64,000 nt of DNA from Treponema_C sp050320395. Its GTDB lineage: Bacteria; Spirochaetota; Spirochaetia; Treponematales; Treponemataceae. Shown in pieces: positions 32,088 through 40,876 of the stretch. The notes beneath the pieces are model-generated. The model was not told the DNA's origin and searched no databases. It worked only from the letters and a program-made list of their open reading frames with translations. How positions within the stretch are numbered: position 1 is the stretch's first letter; every line of letters starts with the position of its first letter. The position numbers and the translations under genes were made by a program. Where the stretch lies: NCBI RefSeq assembly GCF_050320395.1, contig NZ_CP144459.1, positions 1,798,001 to 1,862,000 of the forward strand, read 5' to 3'.

Positions 32088-33388
32088 GCATCTACGATAC
32101 ACAAGAAGGTCTTTTAAATAGACTTCACTCATTTTTACAGGAATACGAAACAATGTACGGAAGTACGGGACTTGATATGCCTGACCGCTTTCAAAATGTA
32201 ATCAAAAGCGCACACAAAAAAACCGGAAAACAGGTTGTTATCCTCATCGACGAATACGACAAACCCCTTTTACAAACCATGTGGAAAGACGAAAACCTCA
32301 ACGAAATATACCGCACCGTCCTTAAAGGTTTTTTCGGCGTTATAAAGAGTGCCGACCAATATATCCGCTTTGCCTTTTTAACCGGAGTTACCAAATTCAG
32401 CAAGGTAAGCATATTCAGCGATTTGAATAACTTACGCGATTTAAGCCTTCTTTCGGATTATTCGGGTATCTGCGGCATTTCGCAGGAAGAACTTGAAAAA
32501 GGCTTTGTGCCCGAAATTCAAAACCTTGCCGAAAAAAACAGCTTGAGCTATGAAGAAGCCCTTGCAAAACTAAAGCAGCGCTATGACGGCTACAAATTTT
32601 CCGAAAACGGGAAAAATATGTACAATCCTTTCAGCTTATTAAATGTCTTTGCAGACGGCAAAATGCGCAATTATTGGTTTGCAACGGGAACGCCCACCTT
32701 TTTGGTCGACTATCTTAAAAAAGCCTATTACAATATTCCCGACCTTGACGGAAACGTCAAAATCAACGAAGCGGGTTTGGAAACCTACCGGGCCGATGCC
32801 GTAAATCCCCTGCCCATACTGTTCCAAGCGGGCTATGTAACGATTAAAGACTATAACGATTTTGCAGGCCTGTACCGTTTAGGCTTCCCCAACGATGAAG
32901 TGCGTTACGGTTTTTTGGATAATTTACTGCCCGCATACACTTCCGTGCGAAGCGATAAAACGGGGCTTTCGATTTGGGAGTTTTACGAGCAGATAGAGGC
33001 TGCCGATGTAGACGGCTTTATGGAAAAAATGAAGGGCATTATTTCAGGCATTCCCTACGATAGCTTAACCGAAAAAGACTTGGCTTTGCGCGAGCAAAAT
33101 TACCAAACCGCCGTGTATCTTGTCTTTGCCCTTATGAACCAATTTGTACACACGGAAGTTCACTGCGCCGCAGGCAGGGCCGACTGCACTGTGGAATTTC
33201 CGGACAAGGTGTACATCTTCGAGTTTAAGCTCACATCCAACGGCACGGCCGAAGATGCCCTGAAGCAAATACGCGAAAAGGGCTATGCCGACAGGTTTTC
33301 CGGAAGCGGCAAAAAAGTTATAGCTGTCGGCGCAAGCTTTGATGAAAAAAAACGGACTATAAAAGATTGGAAGATATCTAGTCCGTAA
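32081..33388 (+). pseudogene. AAA-ATPase/PD-(D/E)XK nuclease-like gene lacking its 5' end
   Basis: The frame (about 435 codons) begins in mid-protein and lacks the N-terminal part with the Walker A motif (usually a GFRRFGKS-like loop). The remaining ATPase core has VVILIDEYDKPLL (Walker B) and FAFLTGVTKFSKVSIFSDLN. The C-terminal nuclease-like domain has ADCTVEFPDKVYIFEFKLTS, in which Asp and the ExK-type motif are preserved. The family is the abundant AAA-ATPase_like plus PDDEXK_9 group of gut and oral bacteria. No ATG or ribosome site fits; the apparent start is a TTG inside the parA end. It overlaps potD by 11 bases at the 3' end. Confidence 0.8.
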
Positions 33389-34415
33389 ACCGTATGCGCT
33401 GCCAAATGTCGTTGTACTTTGCAAGGCCTTCGGCAAGGTCGGTTTTAAGCTGACAGTGCATCATGTCTTCGCTTTTGTACATCGGGGTTGACTGCATAAA
33501 CTCGGCAGCCTTCATGTTGACGGTTGGCGGAAAACGGAAAGTGTCCAAAAACTGCGCATATATTTCCGGGCGGTGGATAAAGTTTATAAACTCCATAGCC
33601 AAATCGTAGTTTTTTGCACTCTTAAGTACGCACATCGAATCGAGGTACATGGGGCCGCCTTCTTCGGGAATAAAAAAGTCAACCGTGTCCCATTTTGCTT
33701 CGGGAACTTCGCCGTATACAACCTCGGCATAGCCTTGCACAACCCAAAAATCGCCCGCGGCAAAGGATTTTCCGAAGCCCTCGGCATCGAATTTTACCAA
33801 ATTGGGTTTCCATTCGTCGATAATGAGGCGTTCGGCATCGCGCAATTCGGCATCGTCCAGGCTGTTTACGGACTTTCCGCGGAAGGCCAAGGCATCTCCG
33901 ATAACTTCTCTCATATCGTCCATCATGCACATTCTGCCCTTTAAGTCTTTACGCGCAAAAATGCTCCAGCTTTTTTCGTAGTCCGAAAGCTTTGTTTTAT
34001 TTACGGCAACGCCTGCGGCTCCCATATAATAGGGAACGCTGTATTCCATCTTCGAATCGTATACGGCTTTTTCGAGAACTGCAGGATTTATGTACTGCGC
34101 ATTCGGAATTTTGCTTAAATCGATTTTTTGCAGCATACCCTGCTGTATCATAATCGAAGTGTAATCCTGCGAGGGAAATACGATATCGTAGTTGGAAGCT
34201 CCGGCCATCAGTTTTGCAAACATTTCTTCGTTCGAAGCATAGCTGTCCACCCATACATCGACGCCGAATTCTTTTTCAAACTGCTCGATAACGCTGTCGG
34301 GGGTATAGTAGGTCCAGTTAAAAAGATAGAGGGTTTTACCCCTGCCTTTGCCGCCGCAGCCTGCCATAATCGGCACAAGGGCCGCACTTACAATCGCAAT
34401 AATCGCTTTTTTCAT
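33378..34415 (-). CDS. potD: spermidine/putrescine-binding lipoprotein
   Basis: 345 residues, with the lipobox IMAGC in the signal peptide. The mature protein starts TLYLFNWTYYTPDSVIEQFE, the usual PotD opening, and contains SNYDIVFPSQDY and VPYYMGAAGVAVN. It binds polyamines and delivers them to PotBC. It is the last gene of the potABCD cluster, following potC by 27 bases. Confidence 0.9.
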   Translation of the reverse strand: MKKAIIAIVSAALVPIMAGCGGKGRGKTLYLFNWTYYTPDSVIEQFEKEFGVDVWVDSYASNEEMFAKLMAGASNYDIVFPSQDYTSIMIQQGMLQKIDLSKIPNAQYINPAVLEKAVYDSKMEYSVPYYMGAAGVAVNKTKLSDYEKSWSIFARKDLKGRMCMMDDMREVIGDALAFRGKSVNSLDDAELRDAERLIIDEWKPNLVKFDAEGFGKSFAAGDFWVVQGYAEVVYGEVPEAKWDTVDFFIPEEGGPMYLDSMCVLKSAKNYDLAMEFINFIHRPEIYAQFLDTFRFPPTVNMKAAEFMQSTPMYKSEDMMHCQLKTDLAEGLAKYNDIWQRIRFTD

Positions 34416-34442
34416 GTCATTCCTCCTAAAAGGGAACTGTGT

Positions 34443-35318
34443 TTATTTTGCCGCGGCAAAACTTTTTAAGAATTTACGCATTGAAAAGGCAATCAATACC
34501 GTACCTAAAATCATCACAAAGGACAATGCGTTTATAACGGGTGAAACTCCGAAGCGTATCATCGAATACACGTAGAGAGGAAGCGTTGTGGAGCCGGGGC
34601 CGGAAACGAAAAAGGTAATCACAAAGTCTTCGAGCGACATTGTAACCGCCATTAAAAAGCCGGAGAGAATACCGGGCAAAATTGCAGGTACAATCACTTT
34701 AAACATTGTCTGCCTTTCGGTTGCACCCAAATCGTAGGAAGCTTCCACAATCGAAAAATCGAACTCGTCTATGCGGGCTAAAATCATCAAAAACACAAAG
34801 GGAAGACAAAAGGTGGTGTGCGCCGTAAAAATCGAAAAAAGTCCCAAGGGAAGTTTTATGCCCGAAAAGAAAATGAGCATGGAAATACCGATAATCACTT
34901 CGGGCAATACCATGGGTAAAAAGCTGATGGTTTGAATATAGGTTTTTCCTTTGAACTTATACCAGCTTACCCCTAAAGCCGCCGCGGTTCCCAAAACGGT
35001 TGACAAAGCCGCCGATGAAAGGGCGACAATGAGGCTGTTTAAAAGGGAGCGCCACAAGTCTTTTGAGTCGAACAACAGTTTTTTATACCAAATAAGAGAA
35101 AGAGCCGTAAAATCGCTTCCCTTGCTTTCGTTAAACGAATAGACGATGATGACGATAAGCGGCAAAAACAAAAACAGGAGGGTTAAAACCAGTACAATAA
35201 GAGAAAACGAAAATCTGTTGCGTTTTTGAAAAGCGCGCCGTGCATGCCGCGCAGGTTCGGATAAGGGGCGTTTTTTGTTTACGCGCGTTATCAGTGTCCG
35301 AAAAGGATTTAAGTTCAT
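34443..35318 (-). CDS. potC: spermidine/putrescine ABC permease
   Basis: 291 residues, six membrane segments, with the EAA loop VEASYDLGATERQTMFKVIVP around residue 195 (shown in part) followed by ILPGILSGFLMAVTMSLEDF, typical of PotC. The N-terminal 35 residues are basic and cytoplasmic. It overlaps potB by four bases. Together with PotB it forms the polyamine channel. Confidence 0.9.
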   Translation of the reverse strand: MNLNPFRTLITRVNKKRPLSEPARHARRAFQKRNRFSFSLIVLVLTLLFLFLPLIVIIVYSFNESKGSDFTALSLIWYKKLLFDSKDLWRSLLNSLIVALSSAALSTVLGTAAALGVSWYKFKGKTYIQTISFLPMVLPEVIIGISMLIFFSGIKLPLGLFSIFTAHTTFCLPFVFLMILARIDEFDFSIVEASYDLGATERQTMFKVIVPAILPGILSGFLMAVTMSLEDFVITFFVSGPGSTTLPLYVYSMIRFGVSPVINALSFVMILGTVLIAFSMRKFLKSFAAAK

Positions 35319-36223
35319 ATTTTTTTAACCTCCCCTTTTGAACCGTTTTTAAGCGATGCGTCTTTTTTAACCGAGCTTATCATCCACAGTACCGCAAGGG
35401 TACTGATAACCGTAATAATCATCGAAAAAGCCGCCGCAAGGGGCCAGTTGCGCGTTTTATTCACCTGGTCTACGATAATGTTTCCTATCATATACGAATC
35501 TTTACCGCCGACCAAAAGGGGAACGGTGTACGCGCCGAAAATCGGAATAAAGGTAAAGATAATTGCCGTAATAATGCCGCTTTTTATATTCGGCAGTAAA
35601 ACCCTGAGCATGGAGCCCGGTTTTGTCGCACCCAAATCGCGGGCGGCTTCCAAAAGCGAAAAGTCAAAGCGGTCTACCGAGGTAAAAATCGGCAAAATGG
35701 CATACGGAAGGTACATATACACCGATACAATGACGACGGCGTTTTGATTGTACAAAAATTTAACAAAATCCTTTGTAATATTCAGCTGCATAAGAACAGT
35801 GTTTAAAAGGCCGTCGTTTCCGAGTATGGACATCCATGCGAATATGCGGATAAGCGAGTTTGTCCAAAAGGGAACGATAACCAAAAGCAAAAAAACCGTT
35901 TGCTTGCCGCTTTTGGCCATAGCGTAGCCGCAGGGAAGGGCGATAAGAATCGTAATCACTGTGGAAATAACGGAAATCCATACGGTTCTTATCAATACAA
36001 TTCCGTATGCGGGGTTTAAAAGCTGACGGTATGCTTCAAGCGAAAATTCGCGCACAACGCCGCCGTACAAGCCTTTTTTGAGAAAACTGTATAAGATAAT
36101 AATGGCAAGCGGGGCGACAAAAAAAACGGTAAACCATACACCCATCGGCCATGCATAGAGCATTCCGAGCTTTGTACCCTTTTGCCTCATGCCGAGTGAA
36201 GATGCAGAGGATGTATTTTTCAT
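35315..36223 (-). CDS. potB: spermidine/putrescine ABC permease
   Basis: 302 residues with six membrane helices. The EAA loop reads EAARDLGATKPGSMLRVLLP and the protein carries the PotB-like FTFIPIFGAYTVPLLVGGKD segment. Overlaps of four bases on both sides show coupling to potA and potC. Confidence 0.9.
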   Translation of the reverse strand: MKNTSSASSLGMRQKGTKLGMLYAWPMGVWFTVFFVAPLAIIILYSFLKKGLYGGVVREFSLEAYRQLLNPAYGIVLIRTVWISVISTVITILIALPCGYAMAKSGKQTVFLLLVIVPFWTNSLIRIFAWMSILGNDGLLNTVLMQLNITKDFVKFLYNQNAVVIVSVYMYLPYAILPIFTSVDRFDFSLLEAARDLGATKPGSMLRVLLPNIKSGIITAIIFTFIPIFGAYTVPLLVGGKDSYMIGNIIVDQVNKTRNWPLAAAFSMIITVISTLAVLWMISSVKKDASLKNGSKGEVKKI

Positions 36224-37359
36224 TTTTCTATGTCCTCAACAATGTAGCCGTCGTTGGCGCTCCACGAAATGTATACGCGGTCCTTCCATTCGATTTCGGG
36301 TCCGTCGTCCAAATAATTGGTATGCTGTTTGAACACTTTTACGACGGTGCCGTTGTCCAGCCGTACATAGAATTTGGATTGAAAGCCCGAATACACGGGT
36401 TCTTCGACAATGCCGGTAAACACATTGATGTTCGGCTTTTGCGGCGGAGGGTCAAGCGAAATGCGGATTTTTTCCGGGCGGACGGTAAAGCATACCTTTT
36501 GTCCTTCTTCGGTACGCTCGTAATCGGTAACCTTAATATCGGCCGACAGTTCGGGAATATCGAGGGTACACATAAACTCGCTCTCCTTTCCCTCTTCTAC
36601 CGGCCAATCCTTACATTCTTCAACACGGGCGGCAAAGATATTCGTTTCGCCGATAAACTGAGCGGTAAACTCGGTCGCCGGGCTTTCGTAAATTTCGAAG
36701 GGACTGCCCACTTGCAAAACCTTTCCCTGATTCATAACCGCAATACGGTCGGAAACGGATAAGGCTTCGGATTGGTCGTGGGTAACGTATATAAAGGTAA
36801 TGCCGATTTTATCGTGGAGTTTGTCCAGCTCAACCAGCAAATTGGAGCGCAGCTTGGCGTCCAGGGCGGACAGGGGTTCGTCCAATAAGAGGATGTTCGG
36901 CTCGTTTATCAAAGCGCGCGCAATCGCAACACGCTGACGCTGGCCGCCTGAAAGCTGGTTGGGTTTTTTATCTATGTGAGCGTCGAGCTGCACCATGCGC
37001 AGGTATTCGCGCACACGCTCGTCTATCGTCGATTTATTCAGCTTTTTTAATTTAAGCGGAAAGGCGACATTATCGTACACCGATAAATGCGGAAACAGCG
37101 CGTAGTTTTGAAAAACGGTATTCGACTCGCGCTTATTGGGCGGCAAAGAGCTGACGTTTTTGTCGTCAAACAAAACCGCGCCGTCATCGGGAAATTCGAA
37201 TCCCGCAATAATTCTTAACAAGGCGGTTTTACCGCAGCCGGAAGGCCCCAAAAGAGAAAAAAATTCCCCCTTATTAATCGTCAAACTCACATTGTCCAAC
37301 GCGCAAAAAGTACCGAAATGTTTCGATACGCCGTTAATTGATACCGTGCTGCCCTTCAA
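36220..37359 (-). CDS. potA: spermidine/putrescine ABC transporter ATP-binding protein
   Basis: 379 residues: nucleotide-binding domain (residues 1-240) plus a TOBE-type C-terminal domain. Walker A GPSGCGKTALL, signature LSGGQRQRVAIARAL and Walker B ILLLDEPLSALD are intact. The start is TTG at 37359 with an AGGA site; no ATG lies before the Walker A motif in a usable position. It is first in the potABCD operon and divergent from gltX. Confidence 0.92.
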   Translation of the reverse strand: MKGSTVSINGVSKHFGTFCALDNVSLTINKGEFFSLLGPSGCGKTALLRIIAGFEFPDDGAVLFDDKNVSSLPPNKRESNTVFQNYALFPHLSVYDNVAFPLKLKKLNKSTIDERVREYLRMVQLDAHIDKKPNQLSGGQRQRVAIARALINEPNILLLDEPLSALDAKLRSNLLVELDKLHDKIGITFIYVTHDQSEALSVSDRIAVMNQGKVLQVGSPFEIYESPATEFTAQFIGETNIFAARVEECKDWPVEEGKESEFMCTLDIPELSADIKVTDYERTEEGQKVCFTVRPEKIRISLDPPPQKPNINVFTGIVEEPVYSGFQSKFYVRLDNGTVVKVFKQHTNYLDDGPEIEWKDRVYISWSANDGYIVEDIEK

Positions 37360-37458
37360 TGTTTTTCCTGTTCCCCCATGTTTTTATAAAATACAGTACC
37401 TTGTACAATGCTGAAAATAAGCGGTATTGTCAATAGGTTATGCGAAAAAAATCAAAGC

Positions 37459-37487
37459 TTGCATAAGAGATTAAAAATCGATACAAT
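37459..37487 (+). promoter_or_regulatory. gltX promoter
   Basis: TTGCAT (37459-37464), 17 bases, then TACAAT (37482-37487). The gltX ATG is at 37496, about two bases after the predicted transcription start. The mRNA would be leaderless or nearly so, and no ribosome site exists. Confidence 0.65.
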
Positions 37488-37495
37488 GGTTGATT

Positions 37496-39097
37496 ATGGA
37501 AGTACGAGTTCGTTATGCCCCGTCGCCGACGGGAATGCAGCACATAGGCGGGGTAAGAACCGCTTTATTCAATTATTTGTTTGCCCGCTCCAAGGGCGGA
37601 AAATTTATCCTGCGGCTGGAAGACACCGACCGCACCCGCTACGGTGAAGAGTTTGTACAAAACCTCTACGACACCCTCGATTGGTTAAATATTTGCTGGG
37701 ACGAAGGCGGAGCCAAGGGCGGAGAATACGGGCCCTACGTACAGTCCGAGCGCTTTGACTTATATAAAAAATATGCCGAAGAATTGGTGCAAAAGGGCGA
37801 AGCTTACTATTGCTTTTGCGATGAAGAGCGCTTAAACCGTATCCGCGCAATTCAAACAAAAAACAAAATGCCCCCCGGCTACGACCGCAACTGCCGCCAC
37901 CTTACACCCGAAGAAGTGCAGGCAAATTTGAATGATAAAAAACCCTACGTTATCCGCTTAAAAGTTCCCCTTGAAGGCGTTACCCGCTTTCACGATGCGC
38001 TTTTAGGCGATATCGAATGGAAAAACGAAGATATCAGCCCCGACCCCGTGCTTTTAAAAACCGACGGCTTCCCCACCTATCACTTGGCAAATATCGTGGA
38101 CGACCATTTTATGAAAATCACCCACGTTATGCGCGCCCAGGAGTGGATTCCTTCAACCCCCCTTCACGTGCAAATGTACCGCGCATTCGGCTGGCAGCAC
38201 CCGGAGTTTTGCCACCTTCCTATGGTAAACGGTTCGGACGGACAAAAACTTTCAAAGCGGCACGGGGCAACCAGCGTCAACGAATTCCGCGCCCGCGGCT
38301 ACATCCCCGAAGCCCTGGTCAATTATGTTGCCATGCTCGGCTGTTCTTATGAAGAAGGCCGCGATATTTTCCCCCTTGCGGACTTGGAAAAACTCTTTCA
38401 AATGAGCCGGTTAAACAAGGCGGGCGCCGTTTTCGATTATAAAAAGCTTGAATGGTTTAACGGCCAGTATATGAGAATGATGAGCGATGAAGAATTATTC
38501 GGCCGCGTGCTTCCCTTTATTACGGGAACCGGCGATGCGGCAATCCCCATTCAATCTTCCGAAGAATTTCCTGCCCCCAAGGTCGGAAGCGAGTATTCCG
38601 GTCTTGTTTTAAAAGAGGACGGAAGCCTTGCGGTTTCGCAAAAAGAACTGGATGCGGGAGCGGATAATTTAAGCGATGCGGCTATCCGCACAAAGCTCAT
38701 GGATTTAATGCCGCTTATAAAAGAAAGGCTGCACTTTTTAACGGATGCTGCCGAGATGACGGGCTTTTTGTTTAAAAACGTCATGCCGCCGAGCGCAGAC
38801 CTGCTCGTACCTAAAAGGCTCGATGCCGCCAAAACAAAAGAAGTGCTTGCGGAAGCGTTAAACTTTATTCAAGCGCTGGATAAAGGCGTTAAAGACGGTT
38901 CTTTGGATCATGAGGCTCAGGAAAACCTTGCAAAAGCTTGTGCGGAAAAACTCGGTGTAAAACTCGGCGATTTTATGATGCCCATACGCATGGCGGTAAC
39001 CGGCTCCAAGGTTTCCCCTCCCCTTATGGGCTCCATATTGATTTTAGGCGCTGAAAAAGCCGCCGGGCGTATCAAGAACGCAATGAGCAATCTGTAA
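37496..39097 (+). CDS. gltX: glutamyl-tRNA synthetase
   Basis: 533 residues, class I synthetase. The HIGH-like motif is in RYAPSPTGMQHIGGVR, the KMSKS-like loop in DGQKLSKRHG, and the anticodon-binding domain fills the C-terminal third. The frame is open to a TTG at 37490, but the ATG at 37496 gives the family-typical MEVRVRYAPSPTG start. It is 18 bases from ribF and probably co-transcribed with it. It charges tRNA-Glu such as the one at 24836. Confidence 0.94.
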   Translation: MEVRVRYAPSPTGMQHIGGVRTALFNYLFARSKGGKFILRLEDTDRTRYGEEFVQNLYDTLDWLNICWDEGGAKGGEYGPYVQSERFDLYKKYAEELVQKGEAYYCFCDEERLNRIRAIQTKNKMPPGYDRNCRHLTPEEVQANLNDKKPYVIRLKVPLEGVTRFHDALLGDIEWKNEDISPDPVLLKTDGFPTYHLANIVDDHFMKITHVMRAQEWIPSTPLHVQMYRAFGWQHPEFCHLPMVNGSDGQKLSKRHGATSVNEFRARGYIPEALVNYVAMLGCSYEEGRDIFPLADLEKLFQMSRLNKAGAVFDYKKLEWFNGQYMRMMSDEELFGRVLPFITGTGDAAIPIQSSEEFPAPKVGSEYSGLVLKEDGSLAVSQKELDAGADNLSDAAIRTKLMDLMPLIKERLHFLTDAAEMTGFLFKNVMPPSADLLVPKRLDAAKTKEVLAEALNFIQALDKGVKDGSLDHEAQENLAKACAEKLGVKLGDFMMPIRMAVTGSKVSPPLMGSILILGAEKAAGRIKNAMSNL

Positions 39098-39115
39098 AGC
39101 GGGCTGTCGGTAAAA

Positions 39116-39895
39116 TTGAAGCATATCTACGGCATTGAACATACAGCAGCTTCTCCCCTCTGTGCCGCTTTCGGACGCTTTGACGGTATGCACAAAAAAC
39201 ACGCGGCTGCAATCGAAGAGCTTATAACAAAGGCGCGTTCGCAAAACCTTCCTTCGGCCCTCATCAGTTTTTCGGGAACGGAAGGTACGGCCGTATATAC
39301 AACCGAAGAAGAAAAAGAAGAGCTGCTTCAAACAAGCGGCTTGGACTTTTTAATTTCTCTTGAAGGCGGCAATACCGAAAAAAACCGCGCCGACGCCGAA
39401 CGCCGCTTACAGATTGCATCTTTTACGGATATTTGCGCTGTTGACGGTACCGAAGAGCTTGACCGCAGTTTTGAAGCGCGGGATTTTCCTTCTTTTTCGA
39501 AGCTGTGCGGCCGGCCCTACCGTATGACCGGAGACGTTATGCACGGTAAGGGACGCGGTAAAACGGTCGGAATGCCGACAATCAATTTACACATTCCGCC
39601 GCGCAAAAAACGCCCTCCCGAAGGGGTGTATGCAACAATTACACACATAGACGGTAGGGCGTATGAAGGCGTAACAAACATAGGACGGCGTCCTTCGGTA
39701 GATACGGATGATACGGTTACCATTGAAACTTTTTTATTCGATTTCCGGCAGGACATTTACGGTCAAAAAATCGGCCTCGACATTTATACCCTTATCCGCA
39801 ACATAATCAAGTTTGACGGGCTTGAGGCGGTAAAACGGCAGGTTGAAAAAGACATTATAAGCGCCCGGGACTTTTTCGGTGCTTTAAGGGTATAA
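39116..39895 (+). CDS. ribF: bifunctional riboflavin kinase/FAD synthetase
   Basis: 259 residues. The N-terminal FAD-synthetase half has a partly degenerate GRFDGMHKKHAAAI motif (the normal form is GxFDGxHxGH) and is shorter than usual (about 130 residues). The flavokinase half is well preserved: GDVMHGKGRGKTVGMPTINL, EGVYAT and GVTNIGRRPSVD..TIETFLFDF. The start is the TTG at 39116; the next ATG, inside the motif, would remove it. It produces FMN and perhaps FAD. The reduced N-terminal half leaves the second activity uncertain. Confidence 0.88.
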   Translation: MKHIYGIEHTAASPLCAAFGRFDGMHKKHAAAIEELITKARSQNLPSALISFSGTEGTAVYTTEEEKEELLQTSGLDFLISLEGGNTEKNRADAERRLQIASFTDICAVDGTEELDRSFEARDFPSFSKLCGRPYRMTGDVMHGKGRGKTVGMPTINLHIPPRKKRPPEGVYATITHIDGRAYEGVTNIGRRPSVDTDDTVTIETFLFDFRQDIYGQKIGLDIYTLIRNIIKFDGLEAVKRQVEKDIISARDFFGALRV

Positions 39896-39905
39896 GACGG
39901 CGAAC

Positions 39906-40691
39906 CTATGTGCCGCCTTGACCGTAATAAGCATGTGCGCCGTGCTTTCTTTCATAGTGTTTTTGAATAATGTGATCGGCAAGCGGATTCCACGCGGGAT
40001 TGATTGATATGCTTATCCATGCCATACGGGCTATTTCTTCAAGGACTGCGGCATTGTATACCGATTTTTCGGCACTGCTTCCCCATGTAAAAGGCCCGTG
40101 GCCTCCTGCCAAAACCATTTGACACTCATCCGCTTTCATTTTACCGCTAAAACATACCCCCTGAGCCCCGGCCGCTGCGGAGTTTTGCATCTTCGGACAG
40201 GGACAGGCAATATCGGGGTTTTCAAGCGTGTTAATAATTAACAAACCCGTTTCTTTTTCATAAGCGGTTTCGACAGCTTCTTTTGAAAGTATCGGCGTAC
40301 AGGGAACCGGACGAAAACCGTGATCCGCATGGGTTGTACCTAAAACGGGAATGGAACGGCAGGACTGCGCCCATGCCGTTGCATAGGGGGAATGGGTATG
40401 AGTTATACCGTAAATCTTATTGCCGCATTCGGAAAAATATCGGTACAATTCGGCATGTGTCGGCGTATCCGATGAAGGATTCAATTTTCCGTAAACTTTG
40501 TTTCCTTCCAAATCGACTACAACCATATCTTCCGGTTTTAATACATCATAGGGTACGCCCGAAGGTTTTATGGCAAATACCGCTTTATCGGGATCGAATG
40601 CGGATACATTACCCCATGTATAAATAGCCAAATTCCTTGACGGAATTTCCAGATTGGCGCGCCACGCCTGTTCCTGTAAAAGTGTATACAT
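39906..40691 (-). CDS. araD: L-ribulose-5-phosphate 4-epimerase (class II aldolase type)
   Basis: 261 residues from the ATG at 40691, which has GGAGG seven bases upstream. The aldolase II signatures are NLAIYTWGNVSAFDPDKAVFAI (partial), IKPSGVPYDVL, SSDTPTHAELYR, THTHSPYATAWAQ (zinc histidines) and TTHADHGF. It interconverts L-ribulose-5-P and D-xylulose-5-P. It lies just past the AT-rich polyol locus, separated by 185 bases with no gene, and has its own GC content. It may be a separately transcribed partner of the pathway or an older resident gene. Confidence 0.86.
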   Translation of the reverse strand: MYTLLQEQAWRANLEIPSRNLAIYTWGNVSAFDPDKAVFAIKPSGVPYDVLKPEDMVVVDLEGNKVYGKLNPSSDTPTHAELYRYFSECGNKIYGITHTHSPYATAWAQSCRSIPVLGTTHADHGFRPVPCTPILSKEAVETAYEKETGLLIINTLENPDIACPCPKMQNSAAAGAQGVCFSGKMKADECQMVLAGGHGPFTWGSSAEKSVYNAAVLEEIARMAWISISINPAWNPLADHIIQKHYERKHGAHAYYGQGGT

Positions 40692-40876
40692 ACCCCGCCT
40701 CCGATTTATAAAAATCACGCCTGTATGTCAGACGTTTAAATGACCTAAAGAAAAAATCATTTTCATATGTCCCATTAAACTGATATTGTTCAGCCCGCAA
40801 AGGGTATTGAAGTATTATTCTATATCGTTTTCTTGATACCATATTAATTTAATATCCGCGTATTTTATATAATAAC

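Noticed and set aside
40692..40876. Gene or RNA between the regulator and the epimerase
   Set aside because: AT-rich with short palindromic words (TATTAAATTAATA), but no ORF with a start signal and no recognisable RNA.
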